This document shows positions 7,843-16,339 of a stretch of 64,000 bases of DNA, in pieces. The stretch lies in assembly GCA_964607165.1 (NCBI GenBank), contig CAZSIT010000010.1:15579-79578 (forward strand), in the 5' to 3' direction. Every line of letters starts with the position of its first letter. The first letter of the stretch is position 1. A program made the translations under genes and the position numbers. Source of the stretch: DSPP01 sp964607165. GTDB lineage: Bacteria; Zixibacteria; MSB-5A5; DSPP01. The notes beneath the pieces were generated by a model. It was given only the letters and a program-made list of their open reading frames with translations. It was not told where the DNA came from and made no database searches.

Positions 7843-9942
7843 TCAAGGGCACGGAAACTCGATGCCCAAAAAAACCTTGTTCAATTCCAGCACCACGTCC
7901 GCCGGCGTTAGAACCCCATCGCAATTGACGTCGGAATAGCAGGAATAACAAACTCCTTCTCCCAGAAAAGCACAGTTCAACAGTAAAACCACGTCGGGGG
8001 AGGTTAACATACCATCGCCGTTCATATCGCCTCTGGCCGCCGGGCAGGCGAAGGGCTGGGAAGTGCGCAGGATGGTGCCGGAGCCACCCACCGCCGTTCC
8101 GGTGTTGGCGTCGGTGATGAAAACCCCAGTAAGCGGTGCGTTCGTTCCGCTCGACTGCAAAGTCCAGCTTGCGCCGCCGTTGGTAGTGCGAAGGATGGTG
8201 CCATAATCTCCCACGGCAATCCCCGAATTGGCATCGGTAAAAAAGACGCCCTTAAGCGATGCGATTGTTCCGGTCGGCTGCGGCGCCCAGCTTGCGCCGC
8301 CATCGGTGGTGCGCAGGATAGTACCGGAGTCCCCCACCGCTGTCCCGGTGTTGGCATCTGTGAAGGAGACTCCGAACAGACTGTTTGGCGTTCCGCTTGA
8401 CTGCGGCGTCCAGCTTGCGCCGCCATCAGTGGTGCGAAGGATGGTGCCCGAGCCCCCCACCGCTGCCCCAATGTTGGAATCGGTGAAGGAAACGCCGGAC
8501 AGTCCGTTTGGCGTTCCGCTTGACTGCGGCGTCCAGCTCGCGCCTCCATTGGTCGTGCGAAGAATAGTGCCCGCGAGCCCCACTGCCGTTCCGGTGTTGG
8601 TGGCGGTAAAAGTCACACCGATAAGAGGATCGGTTGTCCCGCTTGACTGCGGTGTCCAACTCGCGCCCCCATTGGTGGTGCGAAGGATGGTGCCGTTCAA
8701 TCCAACCGCCGCTCCGGTGTTGACGTCGCCAAAGGAAACCCCAAGGAGATCATTCGCTGTCCCGCTTGCCTGGCTCGCCCAGGTGAGACCGCCATCGGTC
8801 GTGCGCAGAATCTTTCCACCACTTCCTACTGCCGTTCCCGTACTGGCGTCGGCGAAGGAGACGTCGGAAAAGCTGTTAGTCGTTCCGCTTGACTGTGCGG
8901 TCCACGCCGAGGTTACGCTGTCAACCGAATACTTGTACACCGTCTCCCCCACAGCGTAAGCGAGCGTATCGTTGAGAAATCGGAATCGATTGATAAGGTA
9001 CCCGAATCCTGCCAGGTGCCAGGATGCTCCCGCGTCGGTGGTCTCGTACGTATCGCCCCCATAGCCCCCAATCCATCCTAACGAATCGCTGCCAAATCCA
9101 ATGCCCTGAACGTCGTACAGGGTATTGAAAAACAACTGATCGCTCCAGGTATTGCCGCCATCTGTTGTCTTCAAATAATAGGTAGGTCCCGCCGAGAACT
9201 TTTCAATGGAAACGTAGCCGGTTGTTTGGGTGAGAAATTGGATTTTCCAGCAGAGTTCGCCCGAACGATTGCCCGCGTGTCGCGTCGTCCAGGTATTACC
9301 GCCATCGGAGGTAAACAGCACGCGCGTATACCCGGTGTCAACAAAAAAGGTGGATCCGCCCACGACAAATCCTGAATCCGGACTAAAAAAGCGGCAGTCC
9401 ACCAGCCCCCCGGCATAAGCGGAGAGGTTCATCGACATCCAGCTAACTCCCCGGTCGGTGGTCTTAATCACCCGCGCGGGGCCGTAATAGGGACCGGAGG
9501 CGTACAGAACGGAGTCATTCACCACGGAAATTCCACAGATGCCCCGCGGGCGGGGCGAGGGAATATTGGTAACCAGTGACCAGGTTGTACCCCCGTTAGT
9601 CGTGTGGTAAAGAACCCTGCTGGTGTCATTTTGTAAGACGCCCACCCAACCCGTCATAGAATCCGCGAATCCGACGCTGCGCAGATAGACACCGGCAACG
9701 AACTGAAGCGCCCAAGAACCGCCGCCATCGGTGGTTTTCCAAATCTGACCAGAACCATTGACAACCCAGCCGATGGAAGGGTTTACGAAAAATACATCTT
9801 CATGTCTGGTATTTACTGGTGCGCCTGGCAAAGCCCGCCATTTCGAACTCTCCGAAAACACTGAAACGGCCGCCATCAGAATTAACACGGCCGTAAAAAG
9901 AGGCGTTTTTGCGATATTCGTCATATTAACCCATTTCCCCAT
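7843..9942 (-). CDS. Exported YCF48/BNR-type beta-propeller with C-terminal dockerin-like repeats
   Basis: 699 residues with an N-terminal hydrophobic export signal (FTAVLILMAAVSVF). The N-terminal half holds divergent BNR/YCF48-like units (WKTTDGGGSW, YHTTNGGTTW, YLKTTDGGNTW). From about residue 345 come seven near-identical 41-residue repeats built on TGTAVGxSGTILRTTDGG and SWTPQSSGT, which should form a propeller. The last 65 residues carry two dockerin-like loops (GDMNGDGMLTSPDVVL and DVNCDGVLTPADVVLEL) and end in FPCP. The same tail occurs in the exported protein at 40968-43373. An alternative ATG lies at 9924; neither start has a clear ribosome site. The function is unknown; surface or extracellular location is inferred. 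It shares a terminator with the convergent gene. Confidence 0.85.
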   Translation of the reverse strand: MGKWVNMTNIAKTPLFTAVLILMAAVSVFSESSKWRALPGAPVNTRHEDVFFVNPSIGWVVNGSGQIWKTTDGGGSWALQFVAGVYLRSVGFADSMTGWVGVLQNDTSRVLYHTTNGGTTWSLVTNIPSPRPRGICGISVVNDSVLYASGPYYGPARVIKTTDRGVSWMSMNLSAYAGGLVDCRFFSPDSGFVVGGSTFFVDTGYTRVLFTSDGGNTWTTRHAGNRSGELCWKIQFLTQTTGYVSIEKFSAGPTYYLKTTDGGNTWSDQLFFNTLYDVQGIGFGSDSLGWIGGYGGDTYETTDAGASWHLAGFGYLINRFRFLNDTLAYAVGETVYKYSVDSVTSAWTAQSSGTTNSFSDVSFADASTGTAVGSGGKILRTTDGGLTWASQASGTANDLLGVSFGDVNTGAAVGLNGTILRTTNGGASWTPQSSGTTDPLIGVTFTATNTGTAVGLAGTILRTTNGGASWTPQSSGTPNGLSGVSFTDSNIGAAVGGSGTILRTTDGGASWTPQSSGTPNSLFGVSFTDANTGTAVGDSGTILRTTDGGASWAPQPTGTIASLKGVFFTDANSGIAVGDYGTILRTTNGGASWTLQSSGTNAPLTGVFITDANTGTAVGGSGTILRTSQPFACPAARGDMNGDGMLTSPDVVLLLNCAFLGEGVCYSCYSDVNCDGVLTPADVVLELNKVFLGIEFPCP
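8053..8905 (-). repeat. Coding tandem repeat, 123-base unit, seven copies
   Basis: Seven consecutive units in the C-terminal half of the propeller gene; for example, the string TTCCGCT recurs at 8391 and 8514, exactly 123 bases apart. Bases as well as residues are strongly conserved, so the array expanded recently or is being homogenised. Confidence 0.85.
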
Positions 9943-9984
9943 AAAAGTATTTCATCCCCATTTTTTTGGATCTAAAAATTTAAG

Positions 9985-11001
9985 CTACAGCCGCAGGCGT
10001 GCTCCGTAATGTTCCTGGTAGTAGTCTTGATATTCCCCCGATTTTACTTTTTCCCACCAGCGCCGGTTGGAAACATACCAGTCAATGGTCAAATCCAAGG
10101 CCTCTTCGATTGAGTCTGCCGGTTTCCACCTCAATTCATTCTGCAGCTTGGTGGCATCCAGAGCATAGCGCCGGTCGTGCCCCGGTCGGTCGGCAACGTA
10201 GGTGATTAAAGATTCCGGTTTGCCTAAATGTTTCAGGATGCGATGGGTAATCTCCAGCGTGGTGTGTTCGTTGCTCCCACCCACGTTGTATATTTCTCCC
10301 GGCTTCCCTTTAAAAAGCATAAGCTCGATGGCCCGGCAGTGATCCGCCACAAAAAGCCAGTCGCGCACGTAAAGTCCGTCTCCGTAAATGGGCAAAGGCT
10401 TGTTTTCCAGCACGTTGGTAACAAATAAAGGGATCAGTTTTTCCGGAAATTGATACGGGCCGAAATTGTTGGTGCAGCGATCGATGATAACCGGCAAACC
10501 AAAACTTTTGAAGTAAGCCAAGACTAAAAGATCGGAAGAAGCCTTGGAAGCGGAATAAGGAGAAGTGGGATTAAGGAAAGATTTTTCGGTAAATTTCCCG
10601 TTCGACAAACTGCCGTAAACCTCATCGGTGGAAATGTAAACAAACCGCTCGGCTTTGTAACGCAACGCCAGGTCCAGAAGATTGGCCGTTCCGGTTACAT
10701 TGGTCTCGACAAAAGTCAACGGTTCGTACAGACTGCGATCCACGTGCGATTCCGCCGCAAAATGCACGACCCCCCAAATTTTTTCTTCCTTGAAGAGAGG
10801 TTCCAAATCCCCCGGCACGGCCACGTCTCCGCGCACAAACCGGTAGCTGGGATGATCCTCCACCGCCGAAAGGTTATCCAAATTACCGGCGTAAGTGAGC
10901 TTGTCAAAATTTACAACTTCACAATCGGATCGGGATTCGAGTATATGGTGGACAAAGTTGGAGCCGATAAACCCCGCTCCTCCGGTCACTAAGATTTTCA
11001 T
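9985..11001 (-). CDS. rfbB: dTDP-glucose 4,6-dehydratase (RmlB/RfbB family)
   Basis: 338 residues from the ATG at 11001, which overlaps the upstream stop as ATGA. It is an extended SDR enzyme with the NAD motif TGGAGFIGSNF at residues 7-17. The catalytic YSASK motif follows STDEVYGSL. The sugar-binding strings NNFGPYQFPEKLIPLF, YVRDWLFVADHC and RPGHDRRYALD are RmlB hallmarks. It converts dTDP-glucose to dTDP-4-keto-6-deoxyglucose for deoxysugar synthesis. It is co-transcribed with a 3,5-epimerase-like gene; rmlA and rmlD are not in the window. A nearby candidate for downstream use is the glycan locus, although that is about 40 kb away. Confidence 0.93.
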   Translation of the reverse strand: MKILVTGGAGFIGSNFVHHILESRSDCEVVNFDKLTYAGNLDNLSAVEDHPSYRFVRGDVAVPGDLEPLFKEEKIWGVVHFAAESHVDRSLYEPLTFVETNVTGTANLLDLALRYKAERFVYISTDEVYGSLSNGKFTEKSFLNPTSPYSASKASSDLLVLAYFKSFGLPVIIDRCTNNFGPYQFPEKLIPLFVTNVLENKPLPIYGDGLYVRDWLFVADHCRAIELMLFKGKPGEIYNVGGSNEHTTLEITHRILKHLGKPESLITYVADRPGHDRRYALDATKLQNELRWKPADSIEEALDLTIDWYVSNRRWWEKVKSGEYQDYYQEHYGARLRL

Positions 11002-11453
11002 CCGTCTTTTCGCTCCCACTTGTACGGTATGTCGTTGCTATGAGGGTCAATTCGAAATTCATCCGGTTGCTGATAATCGTACAATTCGGTCGGGCAGTTG
11101 ATGATTAAAGTCTCTTCCGCAGAGATGCCCTTAAAGCCGTGGTAAACCAGGGGAGGAATTTGCAAAAGTTTGGGATTCTGCTCCCCCAGAAAAAACTCGT
11201 TTACCTCCCCTTTGGTGGGAGAAGCCTCCCGGGCATCGTACAGAACAATTTTGGCCATCCCTCTTACCACCGCAAAGTTGTCGTATTGCTTCTGGTGATA
11301 GTGCCAGCCTTTCACCACTCCCGGATAAACGGCGGTCAGGTAAAGCTGCCCAAATTGGATGAAAAAATCCTCGTCCGAACGGAGAATCTCCATCAAACGG
11401 CCTCTTTCATCCGGAATGACCTTCAGCTCTTTTAAGCGCGCGCCAGATATCAT
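10998..11453 (-). CDS. dTDP-4-dehydrorhamnose 3,5-epimerase-like cupin
   Basis: 151 residues from the ATG at 11453, preceded by GGGGT. An upstream in-frame ATG (11483) lacks support. The sequence LKVIPDERGRLMEILRSD and VVKGWHYHQKQYDNF fits the RmlC-like family, with the histidine pair in GWHYH and the later LQIPPLVYHGF. It is shorter than classical RmlC (about 180 residues). It resembles a sub-group annotated as dTDP-4-dehydrorhamnose 3,5-epimerase in archaea and thermophiles. It may act as an epimerase or isomerase on the product of the adjacent dehydratase, with which it overlaps by 4 bases. Confidence 0.82.
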   Translation of the reverse strand: MISGARLKELKVIPDERGRLMEILRSDEDFFIQFGQLYLTAVYPGVVKGWHYHQKQYDNFAVVRGMAKIVLYDAREASPTKGEVNEFFLGEQNPKLLQIPPLVYHGFKGISAEETLIINCPTELYDYQQPDEFRIDPHSNDIPYKWERKDG

Positions 11454-11460
11454 GTTATTT

Positions 11461-11474
11461 ACCCCAACCGGGGT
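11461..11474 (-). promoter_or_regulatory. Small hairpin at the ribosome site of the epimerase-like gene
   Basis: ACCCC-AACC-GGGGT can form a five-base-pair stem; it lies 8 bases before the ATG at 11453, close to the GGGGT ribosome-like site. It may tune translation; this is inference from position only. Confidence 0.25.
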
Positions 11475-11481
11475 AAAAACC

Positions 11482-11510
11482 AATATCCTTTTCCCTTTTC
11501 AAAAAGTCAA
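11482..11510 (-). promoter_or_regulatory. Candidate sigma-70 promoter for the epimerase-dehydratase pair
   Basis: On the minus strand TTGACT (11505-11510) is followed after 17 bases by GATATT (11482-11487), about 30 bases before the start codon at 11453. It lies in the gap after the sigma-54 regulator gene. Confidence 0.55.
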
Positions 11511-11547
11511 GTTTAGAGTGGTTGAGCGGTACGGAAGAAACCGGGTT

Positions 11548-14355
11548 TTAGGAAGCCGGTTTGATTCCGTATCCCTTTAATTTAAGCCGCAGGGTGGACT
11601 CCGGGATTTTCAAAAGCTCGGCGGCTCGCTTCTTCACCCAGCCGGTCTCGGCCATTGCCCGGCAAATATGCCGCTTTTCGCTTTCCGCCAAATGGTCGTA
11701 GAGGGAGAATCCGTTGCCGTTGGGTGGGGGCAGCCCTTTTTCTTCACTACCGAAAAACTTGGAGGATAAAAGCTCGGAGGCAATATAACCGCTCTCGCCC
11801 ACCACCACCGACAATTTGCGGATTTCGTTCTCCAGCTCGCGCACGTTTCCGGGCCAATCGTAAGAGCTTAAAATTTCGAAAGCGGCCGGTTCAAAACCGA
11901 GTTTTTTGTCCCCGCCGTATTGGCCGGCAAAATAATCCAAAAGCAACGGTATATCTTCCTTCCGCTCTCGCAGCGGGGGTAAGCGCAGGGTGAAAGGGGT
12001 TAAGCGAAAATACAGATCCTGGCGGAAAAGGCCTTTCTCGGTCAATTCCTTTAAATCCTTATTCCCTGCGGAAATCAGGCGTACGTTAACCTTGCGCGGG
12101 CGGGTCTCCCCTAAGCGGACGACTTCCTTTTCTTCTAAAACCCGCAAGAGCTTGGCTTGCATGGAAAGCGGAATTTCCGAAACTTCGTCCAAAAAGAAAG
12201 TCCCCTCATCGGCTTCTTCGAAAAGTCCCGGCTTATCCCGGTCCGCGCCGGTAAAGGCTCCCTTCCGGTGCCCAAAAAGCTCCGACTCCAAAAGCGTTTC
12301 CGGCAAAGCGGCGCAATTTACGGACACAAAGCGGCCATCCCGGCGAACCGATTGGAAATGGATGGTCTTTGCCAAAAGGTCCTTGCCGGTGCCGGTTTCA
12401 CCCATAAGTAAAACCGATAAATCGGAATCTTTTACTCTTGCGGCCGCATCCAAGAGGGAAATAAAAGATTTGGACCGGGTGATGATGTTCGGGAAGGCGC
12501 ATTTCGCTTCAAGCGTGGCCAAAAGCCGTTGATTCTCCAAAACCAAATCCTTTTTCCCCTGATGGGAAAGTTCGAGGGCAAAAAGCGGGGCGGACGCCGC
12601 CGCTAAATTCAGTTCCTCCTGGGAAAAAGGCGGCCCGGTTCGGAGCAAACGTAAGACCCCCAGGCGCTCATTTTCCACTTCCAGGGGCAGCAAAAGGACC
12701 GCAGGCTCATCTGTGCTCGGGGAGAGGGTCAAATGCGGAAGTTCCGGTTCGAAATGGATTTCGTCCGCACCGGCCGGGTCCGGTCCGGTGCCGGCCAGAA
12801 AAATCCAACTACCCTTGGAGATGCCATAAATCTGGCTGTCCTGCAACCGCAGCTTGCCGGCCAGATCGGCTAATTTTTCCTGCAGGGAACCGGCCTTGCC
12901 CCAGTTTAAGAAAAGTGAAAAATTATTTTCCAGGGAAAAAGCCTTGGCCAATTTCTTTTCGCAAAGCTCGACGGTAAGCCGAGCCAAAAACTCCTGCTGC
13001 TCCTTTCTTAATCCTACGTAGCCCTTGCCCGAGGTTTCCTTCAAAAACTCTAACACCAACTCCAGACGGGGAAGATTGCCCGACCGCATTAGTTTATTCG
13101 CGCACCACAAAAAGCTTTCAGAGAGAATGGGGGAAGTCTTTAAAGTTGATACTAAACTGCCCAATTCCTTTAGATACTGGGCGGCCGGGGCTTCCTCCGC
13201 ATCGGCCAAAAGACCAATTGCTAATATTTTAAGCCGGGCTTCCTCCAAAGGCAAAACCCCGGGGGGAATAAACTGGAAAGCTTGTTCCAGGTAATGCTGG
13301 GATTGTTCTACCTCTCCAGTTTCGCTAAAGGCAAGGGCCAGCACCCGCAAGGAAGCCACAACCTCTTCCTTCTCCCCTAGGATGCGGGCCAAATCCAAAG
13401 CCGCTTGGGCACGCCCAAGGGCCGCTCCGGGCCGTCCCTGCGCCAAAAGCAGCTCCGCCCAGCGCCGTTCTACCTGGCTCACCAAGCCGGATTGGGGTGC
13501 CAGCCGCTCCCCAATCTGCAAACTTGACCGATATTCCTCTTCCGCTCTAACCCAGTCTTTTTTCCAGAAACAAAGTTCCCCGCGATATTCGTGCAGAATG
13601 GCTTTTTCACGCTCCAAATTTTCGGCCGCAATCTTTCTTTCGGCCTCAAGAAATTCTTGTTCGCACTCTTCCCATCTCCCCTGACATAAATAAAGATAGG
13701 CCAGCGAAAGCTGATTCCTCGCCTGACTCGCAAAAGCGTTGGTAACCCGGTTGACCACCAAGGCCAACCGCAGCGATTTTTCCGCCTCTTCCCAGCGCCC
13801 GGATATAAAATACACCCGCCCCAAATTGCCCCAGGCTCGCCCTTCTCCAACGCTGTCCGCCCCCGCCCGGGCCGCCTCCAGGCTTTCTAAAAGGTATTGC
13901 TCGGCGCTTTTCAAATCCGAGCGGATAAAAGATAGACGCGCCAATTCGCTGTAGGTTTTAGACAATCCATTTAGGTCCGAGACTCGGCGATAGTTCGCCA
14001 AAGCATCCAAAAGAGACTTTTCAGCCTGCCAGAGCTCGCCGGTAAGGGCGTGGAGCAAACCCAGAAGATAGAGTGATTCGGCCAAACCAATATGGTCGGT
14101 GGAAAGACGATACCCGTTAAAAGCCTGGCGCGCTTTTACTATAGCTTCCGTGTAAGAATTTTCCTTATACAAAAGCCAGGCCCAAAGAATGGCGGCTTCC
14201 GCTTCCTCTTCGGGGGAAAAGGGCAGGGTGGCACAGGCTTCCTGCTGCAAAAGGATGGTTCGGGCCTCTTTAACCCTTCCCTTTTCTATAAACTGGCGGG
14301 TTTCGCCAAAAACCCGCCCGGCATCTTGGTGGGGACCAGATGGCTTCATTTTCAT
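11548..14355 (-). CDS. TPR-GAF sigma-54-dependent transcriptional activator
   Basis: 935 residues. The first 400 or so are tetratricopeptide-like repeats (AESLYLLGLLHALTGEL, GRAWGNLGRVYFISGRW). A GAF-like segment follows. The AAA+ domain has Walker A GETGTGKD at 652-659, an intact GAFTGA loop at 699-704, Walker B TFFLDEV, and FRQDLYFRL with RLPPLRERKEDI. A Fis-type helix-turn-helix closes the protein (KRAAELLKIPESTLRLKL). The intact GAFTGA argues for real sigma-54 activation. There is no phosphoacceptor receiver domain, so the signal probably comes through TPR or GAF contacts. Its ATG overlaps the stop of a tiny secreted protein gene (ATGA), so the two are translationally coupled. Targets are not visible. 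Confidence 0.93.
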   Translation of the reverse strand: MKMKPSGPHQDAGRVFGETRQFIEKGRVKEARTILLQQEACATLPFSPEEEAEAAILWAWLLYKENSYTEAIVKARQAFNGYRLSTDHIGLAESLYLLGLLHALTGELWQAEKSLLDALANYRRVSDLNGLSKTYSELARLSFIRSDLKSAEQYLLESLEAARAGADSVGEGRAWGNLGRVYFISGRWEEAEKSLRLALVVNRVTNAFASQARNQLSLAYLYLCQGRWEECEQEFLEAERKIAAENLEREKAILHEYRGELCFWKKDWVRAEEEYRSSLQIGERLAPQSGLVSQVERRWAELLLAQGRPGAALGRAQAALDLARILGEKEEVVASLRVLALAFSETGEVEQSQHYLEQAFQFIPPGVLPLEEARLKILAIGLLADAEEAPAAQYLKELGSLVSTLKTSPILSESFLWCANKLMRSGNLPRLELVLEFLKETSGKGYVGLRKEQQEFLARLTVELCEKKLAKAFSLENNFSLFLNWGKAGSLQEKLADLAGKLRLQDSQIYGISKGSWIFLAGTGPDPAGADEIHFEPELPHLTLSPSTDEPAVLLLPLEVENERLGVLRLLRTGPPFSQEELNLAAASAPLFALELSHQGKKDLVLENQRLLATLEAKCAFPNIITRSKSFISLLDAAARVKDSDLSVLLMGETGTGKDLLAKTIHFQSVRRDGRFVSVNCAALPETLLESELFGHRKGAFTGADRDKPGLFEEADEGTFFLDEVSEIPLSMQAKLLRVLEEKEVVRLGETRPRKVNVRLISAGNKDLKELTEKGLFRQDLYFRLTPFTLRLPPLRERKEDIPLLLDYFAGQYGGDKKLGFEPAAFEILSSYDWPGNVRELENEIRKLSVVVGESGYIASELLSSKFFGSEEKGLPPPNGNGFSLYDHLAESEKRHICRAMAETGWVKKRAAELLKIPESTLRLKLKGYGIKPAS

Positions 14356-14675
14356 TCCAAAGATATGAGCCCAGATCTATAACCCGACTTGTTGCTGAAA
14401 GACGGTGGGTTTTCGAACACCTTCCGTTTGAATTGATAAATAATTGGTTCCACCTGCTCTTCATCAAACCAGACGGCCACGATTACATATTCATCGGTAA
14501 CTTGCAAAATTTCATACCTATAGGCTCTTTTCAGAAGATCCCAAGGATGCTCGTCGCAAGCGATGGCGGCGCCTGAACGCGGGGTGCCGGAGTAGCCTTT
14601 TTCCGGGACTAAGGCCAGAATCAGGCCGCAGAACAATACGACACCTGCAACAAAAATCTTTTTTGACATTTTCAT
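14352..14675 (-). CDS. Small exported protein upstream of the sigma-54 activator, function unknown
   Basis: 107 residues with an N-terminal signal (KIFVAGVVLFCGLILALV) and a mature part of about 75 residues containing one cysteine (IACDEHPWDLLKRAY) and a beta-rich stretch (VTDEYVIVAVWFDEEQ). A strong site, GAGGGAGGAGAT, lies before the ATG at 14675; the ATG two codons later is also possible. Its stop overlaps the start of the activator by ATGA. No family is recognised. An envelope protein tied to the regulator's signal is possible, but this is inference from operon position. Confidence 0.7.
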   Translation of the reverse strand: MKMSKKIFVAGVVLFCGLILALVPEKGYSGTPRSGAAIACDEHPWDLLKRAYRYEILQVTDEYVIVAVWFDEEQVEPIIYQFKRKVFENPPSFSNKSGYRSGLISLE

Positions 14676-14763
14676 ATCTCCTCCCTCTGCCTAAAACAGA
14701 GTTTTTCGAGCAGACACCAAACCACCCGGCCCGGCGGCGACTTCTTTGTGGGTACCGGCCCGT

Positions 14764-14798
14764 ATTATATACTACGCAACTTATGCGATATTTGTCAA
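14764..14798 (-). promoter_or_regulatory. Candidate sigma-70 promoter for the small protein / activator operon
   Basis: TTGACA at 14793-14798 (minus strand) is followed after 18 bases by TAGTAT (14769-14774), overlapping a TATAAT at 14764-14769. It is about 90 bases upstream of the ATG at 14675. Confidence 0.55.
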
Positions 14799-14928
14799 CG
14801 TTTTTTTGCCCCCAACCCAAAAATTTTTCTGAAACGAGACCCCCTTGTGAAAAATTTCCCAATCTTACAAAACCAAAACGTTTTCTTGCAACTTATTTTT
14901 ACGAGTGGCGTAAATTTAACTGCTTGTA

Positions 14929-14934
14929 TATAAT
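14929..14934 (+). promoter_or_regulatory. Candidate -10 box for the bactofilin-like gene
   Basis: A perfect TATAAT 30 bases before the GTG at 14964. No good -35 box is seen at the proper distance, so a sigma-70 call is weak. Confidence 0.35.
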
Positions 14935-14963
14935 AAGGATATGAATACGCTGGAGGAAGAAAA

Positions 14964-16100
14964 GTGAAGCAGAGGTGGTCTGCCGTCGGCCTATTATTCA
15001 TCGTATCTGCTTTTCCGCTCGCAGCCAATGCAACCCGGCTTATCACAACAGACCACTTCACCGTGCCAAGGGATACGGTCATAAACGACGATTTGGTCAT
15101 CGGCGCCAAAGAAGCCGATGTCGCCGGTACGGTCTCCGGCGACTTGATTTTTGGCGGTAACGGTCTTTCCCAGATCGGGCCGGTGGAAGGCAGCGTTTGG
15201 GCCGGCGGAAAAACCATTCAACTGAAAGGTCCCATATCCGGTTCCGCGCGCATTTTTTCCTCCGAGTTAACCTTGGAAAATTCTGTGGCGCGTAACCTGA
15301 TGGCTTTCTGTGGAGACGTGCGCATGTCCGCGGAAGCCGAAATAGGGCAGGATGCCCATCTGTTCTGCGGCAATATTATGCTCAACGGGAAAATCACAGG
15401 CGCGCTTTACGCAAGGTGCGGAGAGATTATCATCTCCGGGAAAGTGGGCAAAGGCGCCAATATTAAAGCCGATAAAATAACGCTCACACCTACCGCCGTT
15501 ATTGAAGGCGACTTCATCTACATCAGTAAAAAAGAAGCAAAAATCAGCACGGGCGCGCAAATCCTGGGTAAAACCGTTCACAATCTCCCCGGGAAAAAAG
15601 AATCCAAGACGTCTGCCTGGGATGTTTTCTGGTGGATAATCTGGAGGATCAGCGAACTCGTAACCGGATTCCTTCTGATTGCCCTTTTTGCCAAACAGAT
15701 GAACGCATTCAAAGAAACCGCCACCCGCTCGTTCTTAAAAACGATAGGGGTCGGTCTTTTGGCCTTTATCGTCATTCCAATAATTGCCCTGCTTTTCGTG
15801 GTTACCATTGTCGGCCTTCCCCTAACCCTGGTTTTGACCGCCTTCTACGTCGTGGCGCTCTTCCTTTCCTGCAACTTTACCGGCCTGCCTTTCGGTGAAG
15901 GAATTGTGCGCCTTTTCAAAAAAGAAGGGCCGATTTCCCCTTATTTGGCGATGACCGTTGGGGTTGTTCTTATTCAACTGTTGGAAGCTGTCCCCTACTT
16001 CGGCACCTTAGTCTTATTGGTTGCCGCCTGGGTGGGGCTGGGGTCAGTTTTGTTAGAAGGCTGCCGGCTCACCGAAAAACTCCCGGCCCAAACGGCATAA
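14964..16100 (+). CDS. Exported bactofilin-like (polymer-forming) domain with C-terminal membrane domain
   Basis: 378 residues from a GTG preceded by GGAGG at seven bases. A signal peptide (AVGLLFIVSAFPLAANA) leads into about 190 residues of short beta-helix turns typical of bactofilin-like folds (NDDLVIGAKEADVAGTVSGD, GKITGALYARCGEIIISG, KVGKGANIKADKI). The C-terminal half has four strongly hydrophobic segments (TGFLLIALFA, VGLLAFIVIPIIALLFVV, LTLVLTAFYVVALFL, GTLVLLVAAWVGLGSVLL). Classical bactofilins are cytoplasmic and lack signals, so this belongs to the membrane-anchored group with the helix outside the cytoplasm. A role in envelope organisation is inferred. Convergent with the gene at 16340. 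Confidence 0.85.
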   Translation: MKQRWSAVGLLFIVSAFPLAANATRLITTDHFTVPRDTVINDDLVIGAKEADVAGTVSGDLIFGGNGLSQIGPVEGSVWAGGKTIQLKGPISGSARIFSSELTLENSVARNLMAFCGDVRMSAEAEIGQDAHLFCGNIMLNGKITGALYARCGEIIISGKVGKGANIKADKITLTPTAVIEGDFIYISKKEAKISTGAQILGKTVHNLPGKKESKTSAWDVFWWIIWRISELVTGFLLIALFAKQMNAFKETATRSFLKTIGVGLLAFIVIPIIALLFVVTIVGLPLTLVLTAFYVVALFLSCNFTGLPFGEGIVRLFKKEGPISPYLAMTVGVVLIQLLEAVPYFGTLVLLVAAWVGLGSVLLEGCRLTEKLPAQTA

Positions 16101-16171
16101 CTGCCGAGTAGAGGAGAGGGAAAGGGGCAAACCGAAAGCGCAACCCTGCGTTTTCCCCAAATTTCATATCG

Positions 16172-16274
16172 TAGTGCAGGTTGGTTTTTGCCCGCCCCGA
16201 GCGACTTGTCCCGCTTGCGTCGAGCGCAGCGTAAACGAGCGCAGTCGAGGGAAGTCGAAGGGTAACCTGCACGT
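16172..16274. repeat. Nested intergenic repeat 2 with terminal inverted repeats
   Basis: A 9-base perfect inverted repeat, GTGCAGGTT at 16174-16182 and AACCTGCAC at 16264-16272, encloses a copy of the CTTGTCCCG...CGAGCGCAGCG element. The outer arms look like a GTAG-type palindromic unit split by insertion of the inner element. The gap 16101-16339 between convergent genes holds no gene. Confidence 0.65.
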
Positions 16275-16339
16275 AAGAAATACAAACACCATACCCTCCG
16301 GTTTCCTCACTAGACAAACCTAAGCCGGGTCCTGGGAGT

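Noticed and set aside
7843..8045. Cellulosome-type dockerin
   Set aside because: No cohesin, glycoside hydrolase or scaffoldin is present and the tail has extra cysteines; treated as dockerin-like only.
8228..8959. 243-residue plus-strand open frame with regular repeats
   Set aside because: Antisense shadow of the 123-base tandem repeats in the propeller gene.
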